A stretch of 64,000 bases of DNA from the NCBI RefSeq assembly GCF_001618955.1, contig NZ_LVYV01000008.1, positions 62,001-126,000 on the forward strand. Reading direction: 5' to 3'. The position numbers and the translations under genes were made by a program. Origin of the DNA: Tardiphaga robiniae. GTDB taxonomy: Bacteria; Pseudomonadota; Alphaproteobacteria; Rhizobiales; Xanthobacteraceae. The notes beneath the pieces were generated by a model. It was given only the letters and a program-made list of their open reading frames with translations. It was not told the DNA's origin and did not search any database. Of the stretch, positions 25,778 to 34,437 are shown in pieces (the stretch's first letter is position 1; the number at the start of each line of letters is the position of its first letter).

Positions 25778-26770
25778 TTATTTCGGCGCCCAGATCTTCA
25801 CGTCGCTGGCGTCGACCTTCACGGGGATCAGCTTTTCGTTGAAGAACGCATCGGCGATGATCTGCTGCTCGGACAGGCCGGCTTTGGTGACGGCGCCGAC
25901 CTTGTAGGAGCGGTGGCTGTTGGCTTCCTCGACGGTGGCGGTGTCGATGCCCCACAGGTTTGAGAGGAGCTTGGCGGCTTCCTTCGGCTCGGCCTTGGCC
26001 CATTTGCCGGTTTCATCGAGCTTCTTGAAAATGACGTTCAGGACATCGCCGCGCTTGTCGGCATAGGCGGCCGACGACAGGTAGTAGCGCTTGTAGCTGG
26101 CGAGTCCGTTACTGCCGTCCGCGAGCACGCGGGCGTTGGACTGGCGCTGCGCGCTGGTGAGGAACGGGTCCCATGCCACCCAGGCATCGACATTGCCGCC
26201 GACAAAGGCGATGCGCCCGTCGGCCGGCGGCAGATAGGCGGGCTGGATGTCCTTGAAGGTGAGGCCGGCCTTGCTCAGCGCAGCGAGCAGCAGGAAGTGG
26301 CTGCCGGCACCCTTGGTCACCGCGACCTTCTTGCCCTTGAGATCGGCGACCGTCTTGAGCGGCGATTCCGCCGGCACCACAATCGCCTGCGCGGCAGGCG
26401 AGGCGGCTTCCTCGGCGATGTAAGCGAGCTTGGCGCCGGCCGCCTGCGCGAACAGCGGCACGGTGTCGGCGACATCAGCGCCGAAGTCGACATTGTTGGT
26501 GTTGATGGCCTCGAGCAGCGGCAGGCCGCTGGTGAATTCATGCCAGCTGATCTTCACTCCGAGCGGCGCGAGCGCCTTCTCCAATTCGCCATTGGTCTTC
26601 AGCACGGCGATCAGCGTCGACGACTTCTGATAGCCGATGCGCACCGTGTCCGGCGTCTGCGCACAGGCGAAGGAGACCGACAGCATGGAGGCCACGGCGG
26701 CCAGTTGCAGCGCCCGGGTACGCCGGAACACGAAGCGTTCGATGAAGCGGGCGATGTGAATCGGAAGCAT
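25778..26770 (-). CDS. SsuA-like sulfonate ABC transporter binding protein
   Basis: The 330-residue periplasmic binding protein of the aliphatic-sulfonate/nitrate/taurine class has a signal segment ending SFACAQ. Typical segments are VRIGYQKSSTLIAVLK, WHEFTSGLPLLEAI, VDFGADVADTVPLFAQAA, KGKKVAVTKGAGSHFLL and VDAWVAWDPFL. The ATG at 26770 was chosen; the frame extends to a TTG at 26809 but without a ribosome-binding site. It is the first gene of a two-gene minus-strand unit with the MetQ-like gene, and is divergent from a second SsuA-like gene. Confidence 0.87.
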   Translation of the reverse strand: MLPIHIARFIERFVFRRTRALQLAAVASMLSVSFACAQTPDTVRIGYQKSSTLIAVLKTNGELEKALAPLGVKISWHEFTSGLPLLEAINTNNVDFGADVADTVPLFAQAAGAKLAYIAEEAASPAAQAIVVPAESPLKTVADLKGKKVAVTKGAGSHFLLLAALSKAGLTFKDIQPAYLPPADGRIAFVGGNVDAWVAWDPFLTSAQRQSNARVLADGSNGLASYKRYYLSSAAYADKRGDVLNVIFKKLDETGKWAKAEPKEAAKLLSNLWGIDTATVEEANSHRSYKVGAVTKAGLSEQQIIADAFFNEKLIPVKVDASDVKIWAPK

Positions 26771-27109
26771 GTTGGGACTGCTTTGCTGATGATGTTTCGT
26801 GAGCAGCAAAGGTGCGAGAGCAGCGCGTTTCCGTCAATGAAATGGCCAACTGTAGTTCCGGGCGCGGCGATGCAGGCATGCTGCGATGGCCTTGTTGTGC
26901 AGCGGAAACGTTCTCCGCATGCCTTCTGGCTGGCTCCGGAAGAGCAGGTTATTTCCCTGCGGCGGAGATGAAGCTGCTCCCGGAGCTGACCTTCGGATTG
27001 CAAAACTTGCAGGCTGCCCGCGACCTTTGAAAGCACAATCTTCGCAATCGCGCGTAGCGTTTGACCATCACGCCCTTGCATCCCCCGGGCGCAACTGGAG
27101 CAACAGCGC
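26771..27109. other. Divergent intergenic region between two SsuA-like genes, 339 bp
   Basis: This region holds the promoters for both directions. It contains an imperfect stem-loop whose arms are around 26933-26947 and 26974-26986 (GCTCCGG..GAGCAG with CTGCTC.CGGAGC). I found no recognisable sulfur-starvation operator or riboswitch and no gene. Confidence 0.5.
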
Positions 27110-28072
27110 ATGTCCTATTCCCGACGATCCGTGGTCGCAGGTTTCTCCGCAGCACTGTTGCTGTCCGCCGGGCCCGCCGCATCGCCGGTGACTGCGCAGG
27201 AGCTGAAGGAAATCCGCATCGGCTTCCAGAAGGCCGGCATCTTTCCGGCGGTGAAACAGCGCGCTACGCTGGAGAAGGTGTTCAAGGAAAAGGGCATCAG
27301 CGTCCGATGGGTCGAATTCCAGTTCGGGCCGCCGATCCTTGAAGCCATCAATACCGGCAATGTCGACTTCGGCTATGCCGGCGACGCGCCGCCGATTTTC
27401 GCGCAGGCCGCACGTGCCAATCTCGTCTATATCGCCGCCATCCCGTCGCGCGGCTACAATCAGGGCATCGTGGTTCCCGAGAATTCGCCGATCAAGACGC
27501 TCGCCGATCTCAAGGGCAAGAAGGTCGGCTTCGGCAAGGGATCGAGCGCGCATAACACCATCATTGCTGCGCTGGAGAAGGCCGGACTGACCTATGCGGA
27601 TATCACGCCGGTCTATCTCGGCCCCGCCGACGCGGTGGCGGCATTCGCCGGTGGCAATATCGACGCGTGGTCGATCTGGGATCCGTATCTGGCGCTCGCC
27701 GAGGGCAAGCAGGCGCGGGTGATTGCCTTCTCCAAGGACGTGCAGGATTCCATTTCGTTCTTCCTCGCCAACAAGGATTTTACCACCAGGCATCCGGATA
27801 TCGTCGCGCTGTTCAACAAGACCTTTGCCGATGAAGGAAAGTGGGCCGAGGCCAATCGGCCGGAGGTCGCAACGAAGCTTCAGGAGGCGACCGGCGTCGA
27901 CAAGGCGGCGACCACGCGCGCCGTCGAACGGTCGAACTACACGGTGGTGCCGATCAATGACCGGATCATTGCCACCCAGCAGGAAACGGCGGATCGCTTC
28001 CACAAGCTCGGCCTGATCCCCAAGGCGATCAATGTGAAGGACATCGTCTGGACCTGGACCCCGGGCTCCTGA
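27110..28072 (+). CDS. SsuA-like sulfonate ABC transporter binding protein, second copy
   Basis: The 320-residue paralogue of the divergent SsuA-like protein has an N-terminus with SRRSVVAGFSAALLL, which may be a Tat or a basic Sec signal. Class segments are IRIGFQKAGIFPAVKQ, VEFQFGPPILEAINTG, VDFGYAGDAPPIFAQAA, KGKKVGFGKGSSAHN and IDAWSIWDPYLALA. No SsuB/SsuC partners are in the window. A strong hairpin terminator follows, so it appears to be transcribed separately from metN. Confidence 0.87.
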   Translation: MSYSRRSVVAGFSAALLLSAGPAASPVTAQELKEIRIGFQKAGIFPAVKQRATLEKVFKEKGISVRWVEFQFGPPILEAINTGNVDFGYAGDAPPIFAQAARANLVYIAAIPSRGYNQGIVVPENSPIKTLADLKGKKVGFGKGSSAHNTIIAALEKAGLTYADITPVYLGPADAVAAFAGGNIDAWSIWDPYLALAEGKQARVIAFSKDVQDSISFFLANKDFTTRHPDIVALFNKTFADEGKWAEANRPEVATKLQEATGVDKAATTRAVERSNYTVVPINDRIIATQQETADRFHKLGLIPKAINVKDIVWTWTPGS

Positions 28073-28086
28073 GCTCCCGAAAACTC

Positions 28087-28135
28087 GCCGGGAGACGATT
28101 AGCGCTGTCACCAGCCGTCTCCCGGCACTCTTTTA
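28087..28135 (+). terminator. Intrinsic terminator after SsuA-like gene
   Basis: Perfect 11-bp arms GCCGGGAGACG (28087-28097) and CGTCTCCCGGC (28116-28126) are followed by ACTCTTTTA, 15 nt after the stop codon. Confidence 0.75.
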
Positions 28136-28279
28136 CTCCCGCAGGCCATTGAAACCGCTGGATTTTCCTCATTTGTGCAGTGCGGTTGAAATAATGCCCG
28201 AAATCAGTAGGTTGCCGCCACGGCGCCCGCGACACGCAGGCCGGCCCCGTGCTTCACAACTGCGCAGAAACGTCATTCA

Positions 28280-29401
28280 ATGAACGCTCCCCTGTCCAAG
28301 CCGACCGGAGCGCCCGTGCCAGTTCTCGATCCGCAAGATCCTGGCCAACAAGGGCGTGCCATCATCTCCTTCGATGGCGTCAGCAAGATCTTCCCGTCGC
28401 GGAAGGATTCCGCCGAGGTGAAGGCGGTCGACAACATCGACCTCGTGGTGCCCGAAGGCGCCATTGTCGGTGTGATCGGCAAGAGCGGCGCCGGCAAGTC
28501 GACCCTCATTCGCCTGATCAACGGGCTTGAGCAGCCGACCCACGGCAAGGTCACCGTCGACGGCCTCGACATCGGATCGCTGGATGAGAAGGCGCTGCGC
28601 CAGGCGCGCCGCTCGATTGGCATGATCTTCCAGCATTTCAATCTGCTGTCGTCACGCACCGCCTTCGACAATATCGCGCTGCCGCTGGAGATCGCCGGCA
28701 CGCCGCGCAAAGACATCAAGGGCATCGTCGAGCCGTTGCTCGACATGGTCGGCCTTGCCGACAAGCGCGACCGTTATCCCGCCGAACTTTCCGGCGGCCA
28801 GAAGCAACGCGTCGGCATCGCGCGTGCGCTGGCGACCAAGCCGAAGGTGCTGCTGTCGGACGAGGCGACCTCGGCGCTCGACCCGGAGACCACGGCGCAG
28901 ATCATCGCGCTGCTCAAGCAGATCAATGCCGATCTCAACCTGACCATTCTCTTCATCACCCATGAAATGTCCGTGGTGAAGAAGCTCGCGCAGCGCGTCG
29001 CCGTGATGGAAGGCGGGCAAATTATCGAGCAGGGCACGACCTACGAGATCTTCTCGAAGCCTACGCACGCGACGACCAAGCGTTTCGTTGGCGAGGTCAC
29101 CGGCGGCAATGTGCCGGAATGGCTGCAAAGCAAGCTGCTGGCCGACTACGCACCCGGCCGTCAGGCCGTGATCCGCATCGCCTTCACCGGCGCCGATGCG
29201 GACGAGCCGGTGCTATCCAGGCTGACCCGCGCTTACGGCGTCGATTTCAACATCATGCATGGCCAGATCGAATATGTCGCCGACCATCCGTTCGGCACGC
29301 TGATCGCCTCCGTCGCAGCCGAGCCGGAATTGCAGGCCAAGCTGATCGCCGATCTCACCGCGACCCGCAACACCGTGGAGCATCTCGGCTATGTCGCCTG
29401 A
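28280..29401 (+). CDS. metN: Methionine ABC transporter ATP-binding protein MetN
   Basis: The 373-residue ATPase has Walker [10 protein letters not shown] near residue 71, signature LSGGQKQR near 172, Walker [17 protein letters not shown] near 190 and switch [10 protein letters not shown]-terminal NIL domain (about residues 295-370) in MetN senses methionine and gives trans-inhibition. An N-terminal extension of about 35 residues precedes the nucleotide-binding domain. It overlaps metI by 11 nt, and metI-metQ follow. Although the divergent neighbours include sulfonate binding proteins, the NIL domain and MetQ partners support methionine. Confidence 0.92.
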   Translation: MNAPLSKPTGAPVPVLDPQDPGQQGRAIISFDGVSKIFPSRKDSAEVKAVDNIDLVVPEGAIVGVIGKSGAGKSTLIRLINGLEQPTHGKVTVDGLDIGSLDEKALRQARRSIGMIFQHFNLLSSRTAFDNIALPLEIAGTPRKDIKGIVEPLLDMVGLADKRDRYPAELSGGQKQRVGIARALATKPKVLLSDEATSALDPETTAQIIALLKQINADLNLTILFITHEMSVVKKLAQRVAVMEGGQIIEQGTTYEIFSKPTHATTKRFVGEVTGGNVPEWLQSKLLADYAPGRQAVIRIAFTGADADEPVLSRLTRAYGVDFNIMHGQIEYVADHPFGTLIASVAAEPELQAKLIADLTATRNTVEHLGYVA

Positions 29402-30056
29402 ACTGATCAACATGATCCTGTGGTCGACGCTGGACACGCTCACCATGGTGGCGCTGGCCGGCATCTTCGGCACGCTGGCCGGATTGCCGCTCGGCATCTT
29501 CCTGGCGACGAGCCGCGCGGGTGAGCTGTTCCCGGCGCCGAACGTCAATCGGCTGCTTGGCCTCGTCGTCAATGCCACGCGCTCGACGCCCTTCATCATT
29601 CTCGTCGTCGCCATCGTGCCGCTGACGCGGCTGATCGCCGGCACCTCGATTGGCACCAGCGCCGCTGTGGTGCCGCTCACCATTGCCGCGACGCCGTTCA
29701 TCGCGCGCGTCATCGAAGGCGCGATCCGCGAAGTCGATCAGGGCCTGGTCGAGGCCGCGCGTGCCTTTGGCGCCAGTCCGCTGCAGATCGTCTGGAAGGT
29801 GTTGCTGCCCGAAGCAATGCCCGCGGTGACGCTGGCGCTGACGCTCGCGACTGTCAGCCTCATTGGTTATTCCGCCATGGTTGGCGCCGTCGGTGGCGGC
29901 GGGCTTGGCGATCTCGGTATCCGCTACGGCTATCAGCGCTTCATGCCGGAAGTCATGGCAACCGTGGTCGCCGTGCTGATCTGTCTCGTGCAGGGCGTGC
30001 AAAGCCTTGGCGACTTCATCTCGCGCCGCCTCGACAAGCGCACGCGACATTCCTGA
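29391..30056 (+). CDS. metI: Methionine ABC transporter permease MetI
   Basis: The 221-residue permease with five hydrophobic segments is usual in length for MetI. The EAA loop [19 protein letters not shown] is near residue 118. It forms the homodimeric channel of the MetNIQ importer. It begins within the 3' end of metN. Confidence 0.92.
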   Translation: MSPELINMILWSTLDTLTMVALAGIFGTLAGLPLGIFLATSRAGELFPAPNVNRLLGLVVNATRSTPFIILVVAIVPLTRLIAGTSIGTSAAVVPLTIAATPFIARVIEGAIREVDQGLVEAARAFGASPLQIVWKVLLPEAMPAVTLALTLATVSLIGYSAMVGAVGGGGLGDLGIRYGYQRFMPEVMATVVAVLICLVQGVQSLGDFISRRLDKRTRHS

Positions 30057-30114
30057 GCATCTCGCTCGCGTCAGCGGGCCCGCTCACACTCGTTTACTCA
30101 CAATGGAAAACACA

Positions 30115-30897
30115 ATGTCTCTTCGTCGCACTTTTCTCTCCATCCTCGCTTTCGCCGCGCTCACCGGCGCCGCGTCAGCCGAGACCATCAAGGTCGGCGT
30201 GACCCCGGGTCCGCATGCGCAGGTGCTGGAAGCCGCCAAGGCCGTCGCCGCCAAGAAGGGCCTCGACATCCAGATCATCGAATTCTCCGACTATGTGGTG
30301 CCGAATGCGGCGCTGGAAGCCGGCGACCTGCAGGCCAATTCATTTCAGCATCAGCCTTACCTCGACAACCAGGTGGCCGATCGCAAATACAAGATCGTTG
30401 CGCTGGGCAACACCATCAACTTCCCGATGGGCATCTATTCGAAGAAGGTGAAGAGCTGGGACGAGGTGAAGTCGGGTGCCACGCTGGCGATCCCGAACGA
30501 TCCGACCAATGGCGGCCGCGTGCTGATCCTGTTGCGCGACAAGGGCATCATCAAGCTGAAGGACGGCGTCGGCTTCAAGCCGACCTTGCTCGACATCACC
30601 GAGAATCCGAAGAAGCTGAAGATCACCGAGGTCGACGCCGCGCAGCTGCCGCGTACGCTGCCTGACGTCGATGTCGCAGGGATCAATACCAATTACGCCA
30701 CGCAGGCCGGCCTCGATCCCGTCAAGGACGCGATCCTGCGCGAGGACCCGAAGGGCCCCTATGCGAACATCATTGCCGTGCGCGCGGTGGACAAGGACAA
30801 GCCCTGGGTGAAGACGCTGGTGGAAAGCTATCAGTCGCCGGAAGTGAAGGACTTCATCGAGAAGACCTTCAAGGGCTCGGTCCTCGCGACCTGGTAA
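30115..30897 (+). CDS. metQ: Methionine ABC transporter substrate-binding protein MetQ
   Basis: The 260-residue MetQ/NlpA protein has a Sec signal peptide ending GAASA and no lipobox cysteine, so it is probably soluble. Signature segments are KVGVTPGPHAQVLEAAK, SFQHQPYLDNQV, ATLAIPNDPTNGGRVLILL and GPYANIIAVR. The ATG at 30115 has GGAAA before it; an in-frame ATG at 30103 lacks a ribosome-binding site. It ends the metNIQ operon, which is closed by a hairpin. Confidence 0.9.
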   Translation: MSLRRTFLSILAFAALTGAASAETIKVGVTPGPHAQVLEAAKAVAAKKGLDIQIIEFSDYVVPNAALEAGDLQANSFQHQPYLDNQVADRKYKIVALGNTINFPMGIYSKKVKSWDEVKSGATLAIPNDPTNGGRVLILLRDKGIIKLKDGVGFKPTLLDITENPKKLKITEVDAAQLPRTLPDVDVAGINTNYATQAGLDPVKDAILREDPKGPYANIIAVRAVDKDKPWVKTLVESYQSPEVKDFIEKTFKGSVLATW

Positions 30898-30907
30898 AGG
30901 TGAGGAG

Positions 30908-30940
30908 AGCGCTTCGCTGAGCAGGCGAGGCGCTTTCTTC
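30908..30940 (+). terminator. Intrinsic terminator after metQ
   Basis: Arms AGCGCTTCGC (30908-30917) and GCGAGGCGCT (30925-30934), with one G-U pair, enclose a 7-nt loop and are followed by TTCTTC, 11 nt after the metQ stop. Confidence 0.7.
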
Positions 30941-31081
30941 TCCCTCCCCCTAGCGTGGCGCAGCCACGCGACGTGGGGAGGGTGGATCGACCGCTCTAGC
31001 GAAGCTTCGCTTCGCACGGGCGGTCGAGACGGGTGGGGTGGTGCGACATGCTCTGCTCTCACGTGGGGCGAGACCCCACCC

Positions 31082-31151
31082 CGACCTCCACCGTTGCAAT
31101 GCGTCGCATTGCAACGGTGGAGGTCGACTACGGCGGACGAATTCGTCCGCC
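31082..31151. repeat. Long palindromes in gene-free region
   Basis: Positions 31082-31103 and 31105-31126 are perfect 22-bp inverted arms around a single T. Immediately after, 31132-31151 is a perfect 20-bp palindrome centred on GAATTC. The surrounding 30,940-31,200 sequence is a patchwork of short inverted repeats with CTCCCC/GGGGAG arms of the type dispersed in this bacterial group. No coding frame overlaps it. Confidence 0.7.
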
Positions 31152-31323
31152 AGACCCCACTGCGCGGCTTCGCCGCTTGGGGGAGGGATCACGCGACCGC
31201 CGTCGCGCCATCTCAGATGTGAATTTCAAACAGCCCCATCATCCCTGAAAACACACGTTCGCATTCTCGCGGCGCCGATGGCGTCCGAGCTATGAGCATT
31301 CCTTCCCACCCTCAATCAAGAGG

Positions 31324-31450
31324 GCGTGCGGAACGCCGGGTGCCCGTTGCACCCTTGGGCCTGATGCGAATGCGGTACTCCGCAGGTGAGTGCATCAGGA
31401 CTTTCGGAGGCGCCGAGCAAGTGCCCGACGTTCCGCATGCGGTGTTTTTT
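31324..31450 (+). ncRNA. Candidate structured RNA with terminator-like U-run
   Basis: A closing helix of 12 bp pairs 31324-31335 with 31429-31440 (one G-U). Inside it are hairpin P2 (31338-31343 with 31349-31354), helix P3 (31355-31360 with 31423-31428, including a G-U), a nested arm P4 (31361-31367 with 31392-31398) capped by a 5-bp hairpin (31371-31375 with 31380-31384), and hairpin P5 (31404-31407 with 31413-31416). The closing helix is followed by GGTGTTTTTT, as in an intrinsic terminator. No reading frame here looks coding. Folding was done by eye; expression is unproven, and it could instead be part of a dispersed intergenic repeat. Confidence 0.5.
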
Positions 31451-31835
31451 CGGTTGCTTGCGCTTCGCCATGGCGAACGATCCGATCACCAAAATTACAG
31501 TCCCAAGGCGAAGGGACAGGGTGCCTCAAGCGAGTAGGCCGGACGCGTTTTGACTTGGTCGTCCGTCACACTGTCCAGGGGGTCTTTCCATCCCAAGGCC
31601 GGCCGTCTCCTTGCCAGTGGCAGTGCTGGCGCAGATCCGTCCTGCCCGAAGACAGACGTCACCCATGAACCGCGTAACGCCGCATCTCCGGCGTCCACCG
31701 CATCCAGCCCCGCGAACGTGACGATCGCGCTCGCCCCTCTCATCGGGGCCGAATGAAAAGGAAAATAGTCCATATAGGGATGTTGTCAACGGTGAATAGG
31801 AAAAAATGTTTGGTGCGTTTGTACCCGCCCCACAC
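31451..31835. other. Gene-free stretch
   Basis: Several short frames exist on both strands but none has protein-like composition or a ribosome-binding site. The segment seems to continue the same dispersed intergenic element as the preceding structured RNA and turns A/T-rich at 31,750-31,810. I see no gene in it. Confidence 0.5.
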
Positions 31836-31836
31836 T

Positions 31837-31992
31837 GTCATTCCGGGGCGGGACCGGCGCCGCAGGCGACGGGACCGAGCCCGGAATCCCGACATGTTCA
31901 GCGCAAAACACTCCGAGATTCCGGGTCCAGTCCGGTCCGCTACGCGGCCCGTCCTGCCCTCAGGCAAACCAATTGGCTTGCCGCGGAATGAC
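31837..31992. repeat. Inverted-repeat (REP-like) element, second copy
   Basis: Outer arms GTCATTCCG (31837-31845) and CGGAATGAC (31984-31992) flank internal CCCGGAATC and GATTCCGGG arms (around 31900-31930). It is the same family as the element at 20484-20641 by its TGTCATTCCGGG edge, but is diverged inside. It lies 150 bp before the tRNA gene. Confidence 0.7.
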
Positions 31993-32142
31993 GAGGAGGG
32001 GTGGCTTGGCCCCCAGTCGCAAATCGCATTTCCGCACGCCATCCCCTTGAAATCCATACACAACTCGCGGTGCCACGGGGCAGGGGATGCGACGCCGGAT
32101 GAGGTTGAGACCCGCCGCGTGACGTGTTACCTGATGCCGCGC

Positions 32143-32216
32143 GCGGGTATAGCTCAATGGTAGAGCAGCAGCCTTCCAAGCTGAATACGAGGGTTCGATT
32201 CCCTCTACCCGCTCCA
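32143..32216 (+). tRNA. tRNA-Gly (anticodon TCC)
   Basis: The 74-nt cloverleaf has acceptor stem GCGGGTA/TACCCGC, D-arm GCTC-AATGGTA-GAGC, anticodon loop CTTCCAA (anticodon TCC, reads GGA/GGG), T-arm GAGGG-TTCGATT-CCCTC and an encoded 3' CCA. A tyrosine recombinase remnant begins 72 bp beyond its 3' end, so this tRNA is the probable integration site of the element to the right. Confidence 0.95.
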
Positions 32217-32288
32217 ATGTTTTCAATGGCTTAGTACGTCAAGACCTTTCCATTCCGACAAGCTCAACGAATTCATTCCGACAAACGT

Positions 32289-33531
32289 TCACTTTTTGGC
32301 CACCTGCTTGCGCCGTTTAATGCGCTTGATCTGAGCTTGCTGCTTGCCTTTGTCGTCGTCGTGCAGGTAGTTCGCCATTGCCGCCACCGACGACCACTGA
32401 CCCTTGTTCATCAATTGCAATGTGGTCAGTCCCGACGATTTCGATTCGGTGGCCCCGCCGTGCCGACCGAACGATGTGAAGGTTAGCTCAGGTCGCAAGC
32501 CCGCAGCGATGATGATCTTTTTCGAGATGCGCTCCACTTGCGTCAGCATCTCGCCCTTGCCGCTCCACGGCAGGCTGCTGCCGTCCCGCCGCAGCATCAT
32601 GCCGCCTGTTGGTCGCAGCGCCTTCATGGCATCCAGCTCAGCCATCAGCAGGGGATATAGCGGCTTGCCCTTCTTATCGAACAACGGTTCCCATGAGCCG
32701 GTGCTAGTCTTGTAGTTGATGACGTAGACGTGGTTCGGGTGGCTGTCCGGGCGATAGTGCTCGGCCATAAACCGGATGAAGATATGCGCTTTGCGCTGGA
32801 GCCATTCCCAGCCGATCAGAACGCCAGTTGCCAGCGACGCGAATTCCATTTCGAATGCCTTGGCGCGGAAAGCCATCAGTTCATCGAAGTTCGCGTGCGG
32901 TGTCTCGCGCGATGTCGATTTCAGGCCCATCTTCTCAAACGGGTTTCGCGGCGGAAACATGTGAGGGTGCGCCCGTGAGATTGTGTTCCACGCACCGCGC
33001 GCGGTTTTCATGGCGTGGTTCACGGTAGTTCGGCGCTCGACTTTCTCGTCATCGACATTTTTGTATAGCAGCTTCTCAAACAGATTATCCGAAGGCCGTA
33101 TCGATGCTCGACACCCGCCGCGTGCCAAGCCGCCTGCCGTCCTGCAATAGATATTCGCAGATCATCTTGATGCCGGTTTCATGGACGCGGCATTGTCCGG
33201 GGCTCAACGGCTGCAAACGCTTCGCAGTTTTCTGTTTCCACGTCCGTCGGTACTCGTGAAACATCCAGTCCAGCGTTCCGATCACCACGCCGATGCCGTT
33301 CGGATTTGCATCTTCGCCGCCGCTTAGCCAGCTATCGAACGCGGGTAGCAATATCCTTTCGGCGCGTTGCACGGCCAAGTCGTAATCGGTACTCAGCGGT
33401 TCATTCTTGATCGGGCAACCGCTCTTGCGTGCCCACGTCGGCATGTCGAAAAAATATCCAATTCCGCCCTTCTTGAGACGTTTGCGCCTCGTGTAGCGCG
33501 GCAGGGGCAGGGCAGATCGGCCAATTTTCAC
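32289..33531 (-). pseudogene. Tyrosine recombinase (integrase), frameshifted
   Basis: Two frames together make one rhizobial-type integrase of about 414 residues. The N-terminal part is 33531-33085, starting with GTG (MKIGRSALPLPRYTRRKRLK), and includes the core-binding region. The C-terminal part continues in another frame from about 33100 (IRPSDNLFEKLLYKNV) to 32289. The C-terminal part holds the catalytic signatures EWLQR, YKTSTG, TSFGRHGGATE and the tyrosine segment MANYLHDDD. The frame breaks near 33085-33100, where the first part ends SSIDTAFG and stop. A single-base indel explains it; a sequencing error is the alternative. The gene points towards tRNA-Gly, as in tRNA-integrated islands. 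Confidence 0.85.
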
Positions 33532-33713
33532 AGAAGCCTCCGCGACACCTCCGGATCATCTTCCGGGTCGATCGAGCGGTGTTTGTCCTCTTTGACTGTA
33601 ACCGATATGCGTCCGTCAGGCCAGATATCAACGCTCGCGACCCTGCCGCCGCCATCGATGATGCCTTTCACGGCGCGCTTAACATCAGCTTCTGTGAATT
33701 TGGCTTTAGACAT
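33528..33713 (-). CDS. Small integrase-associated protein
   Basis: The 61-residue protein (MSKAKFTEADVKRAVKGIID; then SVDIWPDGRISVTVKEDK) overlaps the integrase start by 4 nt (GTGA on the minus strand). Small proteins with an A(D/E)V.RA...A...G...V.I...G.I.V pattern commonly precede integrases of this rhizobial type. Its function is not established. The reading frame is intact although the integrase is broken. Confidence 0.75.
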   Translation of the reverse strand: MSKAKFTEADVKRAVKGIIDGGGRVASVDIWPDGRISVTVKEDKHRSIDPEDDPEVSRRLL

Positions 33714-34437
33714 TATTGTAGCGCAAAAGATGAAGTCTCTACGACCGGTGACTCAGTTTTTGGCTGACCGTCTGCCGCGTCTTTGCGGATCGCGCCAACC
33801 GAAATTCTGAGGTTGAGGCCCGTGCGTTCAAAGAATGCCTCCCGTGTCAATGAGGTGCTGCACCATCAAATCCGCTGAGTCTGTTTATGGAAAGAGCCCT
33901 TATTTCCGTATGCGGCAATTTGTGGGGATCGGGTGTAGATATGTCGATCTGGCGCAAGCAATCGAGCCGATAATCCGTCTACAGCGCTGCGGCTCGATGG
34001 CGCGCACCATGTCTTTGGTGACGACCCTGTTGGGAAGCGACCATCTGCGGGCCGCCTTTAAGCACCGTTTTATAAGCCTTCCAAAGATTCTTTGACGTTG
34101 CCCAGGCCAACCGAAAAGTAGGCCCGAGTGAGCCGTGGGCAGATGCGAGGAGCGATCTGGACCATCCGTCTCAAGCAGCGGCCAACGCAATCGGCATGGG
34201 CGGCACCCCTAAGGATGCGGCGCCGTTAGCGCCTGGCCATGCTTTGCCATGAAATTCCGCGTTCGCTCCGGCACGTTTCCAATCCGGTGGATTCATGGCG
34301 GTCGTTGAACCTGCTTGGATTCAATCCGCGGTCTTTGTCTTAAAATCGTAATCTTCGACCAATATGCGTTGCATTGTCATTGCCAGGAGGACTGGCCTCG
34401 ACGCGCAATAGTTGACTGCCAGTAGATAGGTCGCCCG
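33714..34437. other. Gene-free stretch at the left edge of the adhesin region, 724 bp
   Basis: Overlapping frames occur on both strands at 33,835-34,190, but I recognise neither and they could be remnants of decayed genes. GC content looks lower than in the neighbours. The last 140 bp must hold the promoter of the STN-ECF-FecR operon; they include the A/T-rich string TTAAAATCGTAATCTTC at 34340-34356, but no site can be named with confidence. Confidence 0.45.

Noticed and set aside
24731-25963. 410-codon plus-strand frame over the MetQ/SsuA-like genes
   Set aside because: The opposite strand encodes two clear binding proteins; this frame is their shadow.
28136-28279. Possible SAM-II type riboswitch before metN
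   Set aside because: I looked for the conserved alphaproteobacterial SAM-II sequence core and pseudoknot and did not find them.
31753-32163. 136-codon frame running into the tRNA gene
   Set aside because: It crosses an inverted-repeat element and the tRNA and has no coding signature.
33835-34190. Overlapping 86- and 96-codon frames on opposite strands
   Set aside because: Neither has a ribosome-binding site or a recognisable family; they may be remnants but cannot be supported as genes.
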